Shown here: positions 42,372 through 51,683 of the stretch, piece by piece
Numbering within the stretch: the stretch's first letter is position 1
Layout of the letters: each line of letters opens with the position of its first letter
Origin: JAXIPB01 sp045403155
GTDB taxonomy: Bacteria; Actinomycetota; Actinomycetes; Mycobacteriales; Micromonosporaceae
Assembly: GCA_045403155.1 (NCBI GenBank)
Contig: JAXIPB010000104.1
Coordinates: forward strand, 6,188 to 70,187
Length of the DNA stretch: 64,000 bases
Reading direction: 5' to 3'
Notes under the pieces: model-generated
Databases searched by the model: none
What the model saw: only the letters and a program-made list of their open reading frames with translations
Told to the model about the DNA's origin: nothing
Translations under genes and position numbers: made by a program

Positions 42372-43407
42372 CCTCGCTACCACCGAGCAGAGCACCGCCA
42401 CCGGCGCGAGCCGAGGGTTGTTCTCCACGCTGCGGTCGTGGGACGCCGTGGTGATCGTGGCCGTCGTGGTTGTCGCGATGGTCGGAAGCCTGACCATCGA
42501 CGGCGTCTCCAGCCCTCGCTTCTGGCGTTTCGTGACGATCGAGATGATCCCGATCGCGCTGATCGCGCTGCCGATGACGCTCATCATCATCACCGGCGAG
42601 ATCGATCTGTCGGTGGCGAGCATGCTCGGACTGACCTGCACCGTGATGGGGCAGCTGTGGTTTGTCGGTGTCTCGTCCCTGCCCGTGCTCATCGTGTTGT
42701 GCCTGCTGCTGGGGGCCGCGCTCGGCGCCGTCAACGCCACGTTCATTACCGTGTTCGGGCTGCCATCGCTCGCGGTCACGATCGGCACGCTCGCCCTCTA
42801 CCGTGGACTCGCCTACGTCGTGCTGGGAGACCGCGCGGTCGCCAACTACCCGATCGAGTGGACGCGGCAGATCATCAGCCCCATACCGGGCACGACGATC
42901 CCGTGGTTCGTGCTGGTCGTCGCCGGATTGGCCGTGATCTTCGGCGTCATCCTGCACGCCACTCCGGTCGGGCGGGGCCTGTACGCCATCGGCAACAACG
43001 TTGATGCCTCCTCGTTCTCAGGGATCAGCGTTGCCCGTACCAAGTTCTGGCTCTTCGTCGTCATCGGCATGATCTCCGCCCTCGCCGGTGTCTACTGGAC
43101 CCTGCGGTTCGCCAGTGCCCGAGCCGACAACGGCACCGGGCTCGAGTTGTCGGTCGTGGCGGCGGTCCTGTTGGGCGGGGTGTCCATCTTCGGTGGGCGC
43201 GGCGGCCTGGTCGGTGTCGTCGCCGCGGTGGTGTTGTTCGGTGTGCTGCGAAACGCGCTGCAGTTGGCGTACGTGCCGGCCAACACGCTGACCATCGTCA
43301 CCGGGGCCCTGCTCATCGCATCCGTCGTCGGACCGAATGTCGTCGCCGTGGCACGGCAGCGGCTGCGCCACCGACGATCCGTCGCACCACCGGTGGCGGG
43401 GGCTTAG
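42361..43407 (+). CDS. rhaQ: L-rhamnose ABC importer permease 2
   Basis: 348 aa, GTG 42361, overlapping the upstream permease by 11 bases. Same RbsC-type family: LPMTLIIITGEIDLSVAS, VNATFITVFGLPSLAVTIGT, YAIGNNVDASSFSGISVAR and LSVVAAVLLGGVSIFGGRGG. Both permeases keep the DLSV signature in the periplasmic-side re-entrant region. Translationally coupled with its neighbours. Confidence 0.92.
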   Translation: MATDLATTEQSTATGASRGLFSTLRSWDAVVIVAVVVVAMVGSLTIDGVSSPRFWRFVTIEMIPIALIALPMTLIIITGEIDLSVASMLGLTCTVMGQLWFVGVSSLPVLIVLCLLLGAALGAVNATFITVFGLPSLAVTIGTLALYRGLAYVVLGDRAVANYPIEWTRQIISPIPGTTIPWFVLVVAGLAVIFGVILHATPVGRGLYAIGNNVDASSFSGISVARTKFWLFVVIGMISALAGVYWTLRFASARADNGTGLELSVVAAVLLGGVSIFGGRGGLVGVVAAVVLFGVLRNALQLAYVPANTLTIVTGALLIASVVGPNVVAVARQRLRHRRSVAPPVAGA

Positions 43408-43477
43408 CCGCACCCGCCGCTCGACCACTCACATGTCCAAACCGGAAGAGTCGGCCGAAGAAATGAAAGGATTCAAC

Positions 43478-44536
43478 ATGAGAGCCGCTGGCACCACACG
43501 TTTCCGTGCGGCCGTGATGGGGACGTTCGCCACGGTGCTCCTGCTCGGCGCCGCCGCCGCGTGCGCCGAGGAGACACCGACGACCACCCCCACCGGCAAT
43601 GCCGGCACGATCAGGGAAGGATTGAAGATTGCCTTCCTGCCCAAGCAGGTCAACAACCCGTACTTCACCACGTCCGACAACGGCGGAAAGGCCGCGGTGG
43701 AGGAATTCAAGGGTGTCTATAGCGAGACTGGTCCGTCCGAGGCCAGTCCGTCGGCCCAGGTGAGCTACATCAACACGCTCTCCCAGCAGGGCACCAACGT
43801 CATCGTGGTCTCGGCGAACGACAAGGACGCCATCTGTGGTGCGCTCAACGAGGCACGTACGGCCGGCGCGAAGGTCGTGACGTTCGACTCCGATACCAAC
43901 CCGACGTGCCGGGACCTGTTCATCAACCAGGCCACGGCCGACGGCATAGCCAAGATCCAGATCAAGCTCATCTCGGACGCGATCGGTGCGGATGGCGGCG
44001 AGATCGCCATCCTCTCCGCGACGGCGAACGCGACGAACCAGAACGCCTGGATCGAGATGATGAAGACCGAGCTGGCCAAGCCGGAGTACTCGAAGCTCAA
44101 GCTGGTCGCGACGGTCTACGGTGACGACGACGACCAGAAGTCGTTCCAGGAGGCCCAGGGCCTGCTCGCGAAGTACCCCAACCTCAAGGGCATCATCTCG
44201 CCCACGACGGTCGGGATCGCGGCGGCCGGCCGATACCTGTCCGGTTCGGCGTACAAGGGTAAGGTTCAGCTGACCGGTCTCGGTACGCCGAACCAGATGC
44301 GCGCCTACGTCAAGGACGGCACGGTCAAGGCGTTCGCCCTGTGGAACCCGGCCGACCTGGGTTACCTCGCGGCGTACGCGGGTGGCGCACTCGCCTCCGG
44401 TCTCATCACCGGCAAGGAAGGCGACAAGTTCAAGGCCGGCAAGCTCGGCGAGTACACGGTCGGCAAGGACGCCACCGTCCTGCTGGGTGACCCGTTCACC
44501 TTCGACGCGTCGAACATCGACCAGTTCCAGTTCTAA
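43478..44536 (+). CDS. rhaS: L-rhamnose-binding lipoprotein of the ABC importer
   Basis: 352 aa from ATG 43478 (GAAAGG upstream); the longer frame before it is not supported. Lipoprotein signal ending LLLGAAAAC, then a short Thr-rich linker and a periplasmic-binding-protein type 1 fold: GLKIAFLPKQVNNPYF, GTNVIVVSANDKDAICGAL, AGAKVVTFDSDTNP, YPNLKGIISPTTVGIAAAGR, TGLGTPNQMRAYVKDGTVK. The rhamnose-specific RhaS subgroup is indicated by these blocks and by the operon. Captures L-rhamnose outside the membrane. Confidence 0.93.
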   Translation: MRAAGTTRFRAAVMGTFATVLLLGAAAACAEETPTTTPTGNAGTIREGLKIAFLPKQVNNPYFTTSDNGGKAAVEEFKGVYSETGPSEASPSAQVSYINTLSQQGTNVIVVSANDKDAICGALNEARTAGAKVVTFDSDTNPTCRDLFINQATADGIAKIQIKLISDAIGADGGEIAILSATANATNQNAWIEMMKTELAKPEYSKLKLVATVYGDDDDQKSFQEAQGLLAKYPNLKGIISPTTVGIAAAGRYLSGSAYKGKVQLTGLGTPNQMRAYVKDGTVKAFALWNPADLGYLAAYAGGALASGLITGKEGDKFKAGKLGEYTVGKDATVLLGDPFTFDASNIDQFQF

Positions 44537-44544
44537 CCGGCGGG

Positions 44545-44581
44545 CTGCGGGGTCGGCCACTCGATCTGGCCGACCCCGCAG
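44545..44581 (+). terminator. perfect 15-bp stem-loop between rhaS and the enzyme genes
   Basis: CTGCGGGGTCGGCCA (44545-44559), loop CTCGATC, TGGCCGACCCCGCAG (44567-44581). It begins 9 bases after the rhaS stop. As in other sugar importer operons it may stabilise the upstream mRNA and reduce read-through, so that the binding protein exceeds the enzymes. Confidence 0.75.
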
Positions 44582-44613
44582 AACCCCACGATATGCCGCA
44601 AGGGGGCCGCACC

Positions 44614-45027
44614 ATGGGTCGGGTCTGCTTCACGCTTCAGGTGCGACCGGAGAGGTTGGCCGAGTATCGGGAGCGCCACGCCGCTGTATGGCCGGAGATG
44701 CTGGCCGCGCTGCGCGGCGCGGGGTGGCGCGACTACTCGCTTTTCCTCCGCGATGACGGTCTGCTGGTCGGCTATCTGCAAACCGACGACCTGGCGGCGG
44801 CGCAGGCCGCGATGGAAGCGACCGACGTCAACCGGCGCTGGCAGGCGGACATGGCGCCATTCTTCGTCGGAGACGATCAACGCGGCAGCAGCGTCGGAGA
44901 CGATCAACGCGGCAACAGCGCCGGCTTACCCGACGGTCGACCCGACCGCGGCCTGACCGTCCTTGATGAAGTGTTCAATCTCGACGCCCAACTCGCGCGG
45001 GCGCAGCACCTGGGAGAAAGTCAATGA
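44614..45027 (+). CDS. rhaM: L-rhamnose mutarotase
   Basis: 137 aa from ATG 44614 (AAGGGGG upstream). Ferredoxin-like fold: CFTLQVRPERLAEYRERHAA, VWPEMLAALRGAGWRDYSLF, LLVGYLQTDDLAAAQAAM, then RRWQADMAPFF with the conserved Trp. The active-site His (ERHAAVW) and Tyr are present. Interconverts alpha and beta L-rhamnose. The C-terminal end FNLDAQL is as in homologs but is separated by an insertion produced by a 27-base tandem duplication (44866-44919, nine residues twice). ATGA overlap with the isomerase. Confidence 0.9.
   Translation: MGRVCFTLQVRPERLAEYRERHAAVWPEMLAALRGAGWRDYSLFLRDDGLLVGYLQTDDLAAAQAAMEATDVNRRWQADMAPFFVGDDQRGSSVGDDQRGNSAGLPDGRPDRGLTVLDEVFNLDAQLARAQHLGESQ
44866..44919 (+). repeat. 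27-base in-frame tandem duplication within rhaM
   Basis: Two adjacent 27-base units, 44866-44892 and 44893-44919, differ at one base. They encode VGDDQRGSS and VGDDQRGNS. The high identity indicates a recent duplication that keeps the reading frame. Confidence 0.85.
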
Positions 45028-46184
45028 CCGACAACGTGCTGGCGGTGCTGCGCACGCAACGCATCGAGACGGCGTCCTGGGCATACGCCAACTCGGGAAC
45101 CCGCTTCAAGGTCTTCCCGCAGGAGGGAGTGCCGCGCACCCCGTACGAGAAGATTGCCGACGCCGCCGCCGTGCACCGCTACACCGGCGTCGCGCCGAGC
45201 GTGGCCATGCACATTCCGTGGGACCGGGTGGACGACTACGCCGACCTTGCCCGGTTCGCGGCCGAACACGGCGTCGCGCTGGGGACGATCAATTCCAACG
45301 TCTTCCAGGACAACGACTACATGTTGGGCAGTGTCACCAATCCGGCCGCCGGGGTCCGCCGCAAGGCGATCGACCACCTGCTCGAGTGTATCGACATCAT
45401 GGACAAGACCGGCTCGCGCGACCTGAAGCTGTGGTTCTCCGACGGCACCAATTACCCCGGCCAGGACGACATCCGCGCCCGCCAGGACCGGCTGGCCGAG
45501 GCGCTGTCGCAAACCTATTCGAGACTTGGACCGCACCAACGGATGTTGCTGGAGTACAAACTCTTCGAGCCAGCGTTCTACACCACGGACGTGCCCGACT
45601 GGGGCACGGCGTATGCGCACTGCGTCGCGACCGGCGAGAGGGCGCACGTCGTGATCGACACAGGTCATCACGCGCCGGGCACGAATATCGAGTTCATCGT
45701 GGCGGTGTTGCTGCGCGCCGGCCGCTTGGGCGGCTTCGACTTCAACTCGCGGTTCTACGCCGACGACGACCTCATGGTCGGTGCGGCCGACCCGTTCCAG
45801 CTGTTCCGGATCATGCACGAGATCGTGCTGGCGGATGCGGTCGGGCCGGCTTCGGGCATCGCCTACATGTTGGACCAGTGCCACAACATCGAGCCGAAGA
45901 TTCAGGCGGTGATCCGGTCGGTGATGAACGTGCAGGAGGCAACGGCGAAGGCGCTGCTCGTTGACCGCGGCGCGCTAGCCGCCGCTCAGTACGCCGGCGA
46001 TGTGCTGGGCGCGAATGCCGTGTTGATGGACGCCTACAACACCGACGTGCGGCCGCTGCTGCGGGACCTGCGCGAGCAGATGGGGCTCGATCCTGATCCC
46101 ATCGCCGCGTTCCAGCGGTCCGGTTATCTTGAGAACGTCAGGAAGGAGCGGGTCGGCGGTGAGGCCGCCGGCTGGGGTGCGTGA
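45024..46184 (+). CDS. rhaI: L-rhamnose isomerase
   Basis: 386 aa, ATG 45024. TIM-barrel isomerase of the RhaI type used in actinobacteria: SWAYANSGTRFKVFPQEG, the substrate region DLKLWFSDGTNYPGQDD, metal ligands Glu in MLLEYKLFEP, Asp/His in HVVIDTGHHAPGTNIEF and Asp in FDFNSRFYADDDLMVG. Converts L-rhamnose to L-rhamnulose with divalent metal. Coupled to the mutarotase upstream; its stop is one base before the aldolase/dehydrogenase start. Confidence 0.94.
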   Translation: MTDNVLAVLRTQRIETASWAYANSGTRFKVFPQEGVPRTPYEKIADAAAVHRYTGVAPSVAMHIPWDRVDDYADLARFAAEHGVALGTINSNVFQDNDYMLGSVTNPAAGVRRKAIDHLLECIDIMDKTGSRDLKLWFSDGTNYPGQDDIRARQDRLAEALSQTYSRLGPHQRMLLEYKLFEPAFYTTDVPDWGTAYAHCVATGERAHVVIDTGHHAPGTNIEFIVAVLLRAGRLGGFDFNSRFYADDDLMVGAADPFQLFRIMHEIVLADAVGPASGIAYMLDQCHNIEPKIQAVIRSVMNVQEATAKALLVDRGALAAAQYAGDVLGANAVLMDAYNTDVRPLLRDLREQMGLDPDPIAAFQRSGYLENVRKERVGGEAAGWGA

Positions 46185-46185
46185 C

Positions 46186-48216
46186 ATGAGTGTTGTGGAC
46201 GATCTCATCGCTCGCAGCAACCGGTTCGGCGCCGATCGGCGCACAACGAACTACGCCGGCGGCAACACCTCGGCGAAGGGTCACGCGGTCGATCCGGCGA
46301 CCGGTGCGCCGGTCGAGCTGTTGTGGGTGAAGGGTTCCGGCGGCGACCTGGGTACGCTGACGGAGTCGGGCCTGGCGGTGCTACGGCTCGACCGCATGCG
46401 GGGGCTCGTAGACGTCTATCCGGGCGTCGAGCGTGAGGACGAGATGGTCGCCGCGTTCGACTACTGCCTTCATGGTCGCGGCGGCGCTGCCCCGTCGATC
46501 GACACGGCCATGCATGCGCTGGTCGAGGCGTCCCATGTGGACCATCTACACCCCGACGCCGGCATCGCGTTTGCGACCGCCGTTGACGGCGAGGCGCTGA
46601 CGAAGGAGTGCTTCGGCGACCGGGTGGTGTGGGTGCCGTGGCGCCGGCCCGGCTTCCAACTCGGGCTCGACATCGCCGAGGTGGCCCGGAGCCATCCGCG
46701 CGCGATAGGTGTGATACTCGGCGGGCACGGCGTCACGGCATGGGGCTCGACGAGCCAGGAGTGCGAGGCCCACTCGCTGGAGATCATCCGTGGCGCTCAG
46801 GCGTTCCTGGATGAGCGCGGTCGGCCGGAGTCCTTCGGACCCGTCGAGTCTGACTGGGCGCCTCTGCCGGAGCTCGAGCGCCGGGAGCGGGCGGCGGCGC
46901 TGGCTCCGATCCTGCGGGGGCTGGCTTCTACGGACCGGCGGCAGGTCGGCCATTTTACCGACAGCGAGGTCGTGCTCGACTTCCTATCCCGGGCGCGCCA
47001 CCCCGAACTGGCCGCGCTGGGTACGTCGTGCCCGGACCACTTCCTCCGAACCAAGGTCCGGCCGATGCTGCTCGACCGTCCCAGTTCTGCTCCCCTGCCG
47101 GAAACGGTGCGGCGCCTGACCGAGCTGCACGCCGCATACCGGCATGAGTATGCCGCGTACTACGCACGGCACGCCGCGGAGGACTCCCCGCCGATGCGCG
47201 GCGCCGACCCGGCGATAGTTCTGGTGCCCGGCGTCGGCATGTTCTCCTTCGGGGCGACCAAGCAGACCGCGCGGGTGGCGGGCGAGTTCTATGTCAACGC
47301 CATCAACGTGATGCGCGGCGCCGAGTCCGTGTCCTCGTACGCTCCGATCGACGAGTCGGAGAAGTTCCGCATCGAGTACTGGGCGCTCGAGGAGGCGAAG
47401 CTCGCCCGCATGCCGGCGCCCAAGCCGTTGGCCGGGCGGATCGCCCTGGTCACCGGGGCGGGATCGGGAATCGGCCGGGCCATCGCGCACCGGCTCGCGG
47501 CCGAGGAAGCGTGCGTGGTGGTGGCCGATCGCGATCCGGAGTCGGCCGCGCGCGTCAGCGCGGAGATCGGCGATGGCGACAACGCCGTCGCGGTGGTCGC
47601 GGACGTCACCGACCCGAAGGCGGTCGAGGCGATGGTACGCGCGGCGGCGCTGGCCTTCGGCGGCGTCGACCTCGTCGTCAACAACGCCGGACTGTCGGTG
47701 TCGAAGCCGCTGTTGGAGACGACTGAGGCCGATTGGGATCTGCAGCACGACGTGATGGCAAAGGGGTCATTCCTCGTCTCGCGCGAGTCGGCCCGGGCGA
47801 TGATCGCGCAGCGCATGGGCGGCGACATCGTCTACATCTCGTCGAAGAACTCACTCGTCGCCGGGCCGGACAACGTCGCGTACGGGGCGGCGAAGGCCGA
47901 CCAGGCGCATCAAGTCCGGCTGCTCGCCGCCGAGCTGGGCGAGCATGGCATCCGCGTCAACGGCGTCAACCCCGACGGGGTCGTCCGAGGATCAGGCATC
48001 TTCGCCGGCGGGTGGGGAGCGCAGCGGGCGGCCGTGTACGGGGTGCCTGAGGACGAGTTGGGTGCCTTTTACGCCCAGCGAACGCTGCTTAAGCGGGAGG
48101 TGCTGCCGGAGCACGTGGCCAACGCCGTCTTCGTCCTCACCGCCGGTGAGCTCTCACACACCACCGGCCTGCACATCCCGGTTGACGCCGGGGTCGCCGC
48201 GGCCTTTCTGCGATGA
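46186..48216 (+). CDS. rhaEW: bifunctional rhamnulose-1-phosphate aldolase / L-lactaldehyde dehydrogenase
   Basis: 676 aa from ATG 46186. N-terminal class II aldolase/adducin domain (to ~residue 390): RRTTNYAGGNTSAKG, DGEALTKECFG region, HVDHLHPDAGIAF supplying zinc His ligands, GVILGGHGVTAWG. C-terminal short-chain dehydrogenase: Rossmann motif TGAGSGIGRAIAHRL, NNAGLSVS, YISSKNSLVAGPDNVAYGAAKA (catalytic Ser, Tyr, Lys), HIPVDAGVAAAF. It cleaves rhamnulose-1-phosphate to DHAP and L-lactaldehyde and oxidises the latter to L-lactate. Stop overlaps the kinase ATG. Confidence 0.94.
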   Translation: MSVVDDLIARSNRFGADRRTTNYAGGNTSAKGHAVDPATGAPVELLWVKGSGGDLGTLTESGLAVLRLDRMRGLVDVYPGVEREDEMVAAFDYCLHGRGGAAPSIDTAMHALVEASHVDHLHPDAGIAFATAVDGEALTKECFGDRVVWVPWRRPGFQLGLDIAEVARSHPRAIGVILGGHGVTAWGSTSQECEAHSLEIIRGAQAFLDERGRPESFGPVESDWAPLPELERRERAAALAPILRGLASTDRRQVGHFTDSEVVLDFLSRARHPELAALGTSCPDHFLRTKVRPMLLDRPSSAPLPETVRRLTELHAAYRHEYAAYYARHAAEDSPPMRGADPAIVLVPGVGMFSFGATKQTARVAGEFYVNAINVMRGAESVSSYAPIDESEKFRIEYWALEEAKLARMPAPKPLAGRIALVTGAGSGIGRAIAHRLAAEEACVVVADRDPESAARVSAEIGDGDNAVAVVADVTDPKAVEAMVRAAALAFGGVDLVVNNAGLSVSKPLLETTEADWDLQHDVMAKGSFLVSRESARAMIAQRMGGDIVYISSKNSLVAGPDNVAYGAAKADQAHQVRLLAAELGEHGIRVNGVNPDGVVRGSGIFAGGWGAQRAAVYGVPEDELGAFYAQRTLLKREVLPEHVANAVFVLTAGELSHTTGLHIPVDAGVAAAFLR

Positions 48217-49709
48217 CCGAGGCCTGCGTCGCGGCGGTCGACCTCGGCGCGTCGAGCGGCCGGGTGATGCTGGCGCGCGTCGGTCGAGATCGGCTCGACC
48301 TATCCGAGGTCCACCGGTTCACCAACCAGCCGGTCCAGATCGGACGCACGCTGCACTGGGACATCCTTGGTCTCTACCGTGGTGTGCTCGACGGCCTCAA
48401 AGCGGCGACGAGGCTCGCGCTTGGCGGGTCGCCGGGATCAGGACTCGCGGGTATCGGCGTCGACTCGTGGGGCGTCGACTATGGACTGCTCGACGGCTCC
48501 GGTGCACTCGTCGCAAACCCAGTCTGCTACCGAGACTCGCGCACCAACGGTGTGATGGAGAAGGTACTCACGGAGGTCGGCGCGGAGTGGATCTACGCCG
48601 CCACCGGTGTGCAGAACCTGCCGTTCAACACGGCGTACCAGCTCGTCGCTGCCCAGGCCACGCCCTCCTTTGCCGCCGCTCGGCACCTCCTGCTGATCCC
48701 GGACCTCATCGGCTACTGGCTCACCGGCGAGATCGGCGTCGAACTGACAAACGCGTCGACGACTCAGCTTCTCGACGCGCGGACGCATACGTGGGCCCAG
48801 GATCTGTTGGCGCGACTCGGCCTTGACTCGGCGTTGTTTCCCAACCTCCGCCGGCCCGGCGATCGCGTCGGGCCGCTGCGGCCCGATGTCGCCGCGCAGG
48901 TGGGCCTGGCGGGGGAGGTGCCTGTTCTCGCGGTCGGTTCGCACGACACCGCGTCGGCCGTCGTGGGTGTGCCCGCGGAGGGCCAGCGGTTCGCGTACGT
49001 CTCCTGCGGCACCTGGTCACTGGTCGGCGTCGAGCTGGACGCGCCGGTGCTGACCGAAGACAGTAGGAGGGCCAACTTCACCAACGAGGTTGGCGTCGAT
49101 GAAACCGTCCGCTACCTGCGTAACGTGATGGGACTCTGGCTGCTCCAGGAGTCGCTGCGGGCGTGGAACGCGACCGCCGATCTCGACGGGTTGCTGGCTG
49201 CGGCGGCGGCCGAGCTGCCATTCGCGGCGGTGGTTGATCCCGACGACGCGATGTTCCTGCCGCCGGGAGACATGCCCGCGCGGCTCGCCGAGGCATGCCG
49301 GCGAACTGGTCAACCAGTGCCCGTGTCACGGCCCGCCTTCGTGCGCTGCATCCTCGACAGCCTCGCCCTCGCGCATCGCCGGGCGGTGCGCGATGCACAG
49401 GCGCTGTCGGGACGCGACGTGGACGTTGTGCACATCGTGGGCGGTGGAGCGCGCAACGAGTTGCTGTGCCAGCTCACGGCGGACGCGTGCGGCCTGCCCG
49501 TGATCGCCGGGCCGGTCGAGGCGACGGCCATTGGGAACGCGGTGGTTCAAGCCCGAGCACTCGGCGCCGTCGGTGGCGGCCTGTCCGAGCTGCGGGCGCT
49601 GGTGCGCGAGCATGTCCGGCCGGCCCGGTTTAAGCCTCGTGGTGACGCCGCGGCGTGGGCGACGGCGGAGGCTCGGGTCCTGGCCGCTTCCACCGGTTCG
49701 ACTGACTGA
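48213..49709 (+). CDS. rhaB: rhamnulokinase (FGGY family)
   Basis: 498 aa, ATG 48213 within an ATGA overlap. Two actin-like domains: AAVDLGASSGRVMLARVG (phosphate 1), GVDSWGVDYGLLDGSG (catalytic Asp region), YRDSRT, GSHDTASAVVGVP, SCGTWSLVGVEL (phosphate 2), VVHIVGGGARNELLCQ (adenosine). Phosphorylates L-rhamnulose at O1 with ATP. Last gene of the operon; no clear terminator follows, and the convergent kelch gene ends ~110 bases on. Confidence 0.94.
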   Translation: MTEACVAAVDLGASSGRVMLARVGRDRLDLSEVHRFTNQPVQIGRTLHWDILGLYRGVLDGLKAATRLALGGSPGSGLAGIGVDSWGVDYGLLDGSGALVANPVCYRDSRTNGVMEKVLTEVGAEWIYAATGVQNLPFNTAYQLVAAQATPSFAAARHLLLIPDLIGYWLTGEIGVELTNASTTQLLDARTHTWAQDLLARLGLDSALFPNLRRPGDRVGPLRPDVAAQVGLAGEVPVLAVGSHDTASAVVGVPAEGQRFAYVSCGTWSLVGVELDAPVLTEDSRRANFTNEVGVDETVRYLRNVMGLWLLQESLRAWNATADLDGLLAAAAAELPFAAVVDPDDAMFLPPGDMPARLAEACRRTGQPVPVSRPAFVRCILDSLALAHRRAVRDAQALSGRDVDVVHIVGGGARNELLCQLTADACGLPVIAGPVEATAIGNAVVQARALGAVGGGLSELRALVREHVRPARFKPRGDAAAWATAEARVLAASTGSTD

Positions 49710-49819
49710 ACGCGGCGCAGCGCGTCCGCAATCACGTCGGAAGTCGCGAGGTCTTCGAAGCCCTGCCCCGCTCTGATTCGCCCCAGCCAGATTTCCTGGT
49801 TCTGAACGGAATCGAAGAC

Positions 49820-50911
49820 TTACGGACCGGGTTCGATGATGTGGGCGTCGCGATGCACGCGGATCCGATCGTCGTACCCCCCGACGACCAGGACCGTGCC
49901 GTCCGGCAGCGCCGTGGCCGTCGCTGCCCACCGCCGTGGCCCGGCGCCGGTGATCGCGACGAAACTCTGGCCGTCGGATGCCAGCACGTCCACCTGGGTT
50001 CCGCCGGCGACGACCAGTCGGCCGGTCGCCGTGCGGGCGACGGCGTCGGGGAACTTGTACCGGCGTGCGGTCATTTCCGGGCCGGGGGCGAACCGTTTTG
50101 CGGCGAGGTCGAGGACCTCGGTGCTGGCCAGCAGCTCGGTGTCGTCGGTGGTGCCGCCCAGCACCATGATCCGGCCACCATCCAGCGTGGTGATCGCATG
50201 CTTGAATCGCGGCGTGCCCATCTGCGGGCCCGGCCGCCAATCACCACTGACGGGGTCATAGATGACCGTCGACGAAAGCCCGTGCCCGGCCCCGTCCTGG
50301 CCACCCGTGATCAGGATGTCGCCATCGGGCAGCACGATGGACGCCGCTTGGCGCGGCAGCGGCATTGCTGAACCGGGTGTACGCGAGCCGGTGGTGGGAT
50401 CGAAGATCTCCACGCCCTCGGTAAGGTTGCTCGGCCCGGATCCGCCGTCGGCGATCAGTACCCGCCCGTCGGGCAGCAGGATTGCGCCACCCCGGAGGGT
50501 CCCAGCTGGCTGAAACGTGCCGGTGGTCGGATCGAAGATCTCCGCCTCGGTGAGCGACGCGGTGCCCTCCCTAGCCCATCCGCCCACGATGAGGATGCGG
50601 CCGTCGGCCAAAAGGGTGGCGGTGTGGCTACTGCGCGGGTGCAGCATCGGCGGTCCCGCTACGAATCCGCGGCCCGGCACGTAGAACTCGCTGCTGGGCT
50701 CTACTTCGGACGTCGTACAACCATCGACCGCGCACCCACCGGCGAGCAGCACCCGGCCGTCGGCCAAGAGCGTCGCGGTGTGCCCGGCCCGCGGTCGCAG
50801 CGGCTGCGCCGACACCGGCGGCGGATCAGCAGAGGGCGGGGGCGACGGCGTCGGGCCGGTGCATCCGCCGACCACCACCAACAGGAACACCGAAACGATG
50901 AGACGTTTCAT
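49820..50911 (-). CDS. kelch-repeat lipoprotein
   Basis: 363 aa, ATG 50911. Lipoprotein signal with lipobox VVVGGC at residue 17, then a Pro-rich linker, then a beta propeller of seven kelch-like blades, each with a Gly-rich strand: GRVLLAGG, GRILIVGG, GRVLIADG, GDILITGG, GRIMVLGG, GRLVVAGG, GTVLVVGG. Two Cys (GGCAVDGC) may form a disulfide in blade one. Extracytoplasmic; probably binds a carbohydrate or protein, with no catalytic (galactose oxidase copper) residues evident. Confidence 0.87.
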   Translation of the reverse strand: MKRLIVSVFLLVVVGGCTGPTPSPPPSADPPPVSAQPLRPRAGHTATLLADGRVLLAGGCAVDGCTTSEVEPSSEFYVPGRGFVAGPPMLHPRSSHTATLLADGRILIVGGWAREGTASLTEAEIFDPTTGTFQPAGTLRGGAILLPDGRVLIADGGSGPSNLTEGVEIFDPTTGSRTPGSAMPLPRQAASIVLPDGDILITGGQDGAGHGLSSTVIYDPVSGDWRPGPQMGTPRFKHAITTLDGGRIMVLGGTTDDTELLASTEVLDLAAKRFAPGPEMTARRYKFPDAVARTATGRLVVAGGTQVDVLASDGQSFVAITGAGPRRWAATATALPDGTVLVVGGYDDRIRVHRDAHIIEPGP

Positions 50912-51041
50912 GCCACCTTAGATCCCGATCCCAGGCGTCAGGTTCCGGCCGGCGCACGGGGCCTGCCTCAAGCCAGCCCGGCGGACGTCAGCAAGGTTGA
51001 TCTATCTCGGGCGTGCGGTGGTGCCGCACCGCGGGGCCGAC

Positions 51042-51683
51042 TTACCCCGTCGCGGAGGGGGTGGTGATCAGGCGGATCGAGCTGTCGACGGACGCAAGGG
51101 TCCCGTCCGGCGTACCCCTGATGAAGAGGCTCGCGACGACAACTGCGTCGCCGCCACCAATCAATTCGACATCGGCATGCACCCGCTGAGAGGCGGCGTT
51201 CGCCCGGCCGAAGGCGCCGAAGAAGTCGTTGTCGGAACGGAGGAAGAATCCCACTCCCGTCGCGGCCGGTGTCTCGTTACACAACGATTCGACCAAAGTC
51301 GGTGTGAGCACGTCGTAGACCAGGACGTTGGCCGTCTGGTCCATCGCGAGTTGCTTAAAGAGCCCATCGAACTCAGCGAACTCCTCGACGTTGCCGACGA
51401 ACTGCATGTGCATGAACTCGGACCGCTCCGATCCACCGCACGCAACATGCTCACGCGGGTTCGCGGGTGCACCGATGATGATCCCAAGCCCCGACACGAA
51501 GTCGCGCCAGCCAAGGAGCGTTCGACCGTCGAATCGAAGGACTTGGGGAAGCATCGCAGGGCCGTTGTTGAATCCGGTGGTCTGCTCCACGGGTCCAGGG
51601 GCCGTTTCGTCCGCGGCTGCTGCGGTCCCAACTGCCAAGAACGAGACCAGCAAGATAGCGGCGGCACCAACTCGCATGATCAT
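51042..51683 (-). CDS. secreted hypothetical protein
   Basis: 213 aa from ATG 51683 with GAGGGG upstream; another ATG at 51677 is possible. Sec-type signal (RVGAAAILLVSFLAVGTAAAA, split cleavage near AAA-DE). The mature protein contains LRFDGRTLLGWRDFVSGLG, HMQFVGNVEEFAEFDGLFK and VVVASLFIRGTP, with two Cys (HVACGG, ESLCNE). No family recognised. The 130 bases upstream of the kelch gene and this gene's own promoter region show no clear elements. Confidence 0.65.
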   Translation of the reverse strand: MIMRVGAAAILLVSFLAVGTAAAADETAPGPVEQTTGFNNGPAMLPQVLRFDGRTLLGWRDFVSGLGIIIGAPANPREHVACGGSERSEFMHMQFVGNVEEFAEFDGLFKQLAMDQTANVLVYDVLTPTLVESLCNETPAATGVGFFLRSDNDFFGAFGRANAASQRVHADVELIGGGDAVVVASLFIRGTPDGTLASVDSSIRLITTPSATG

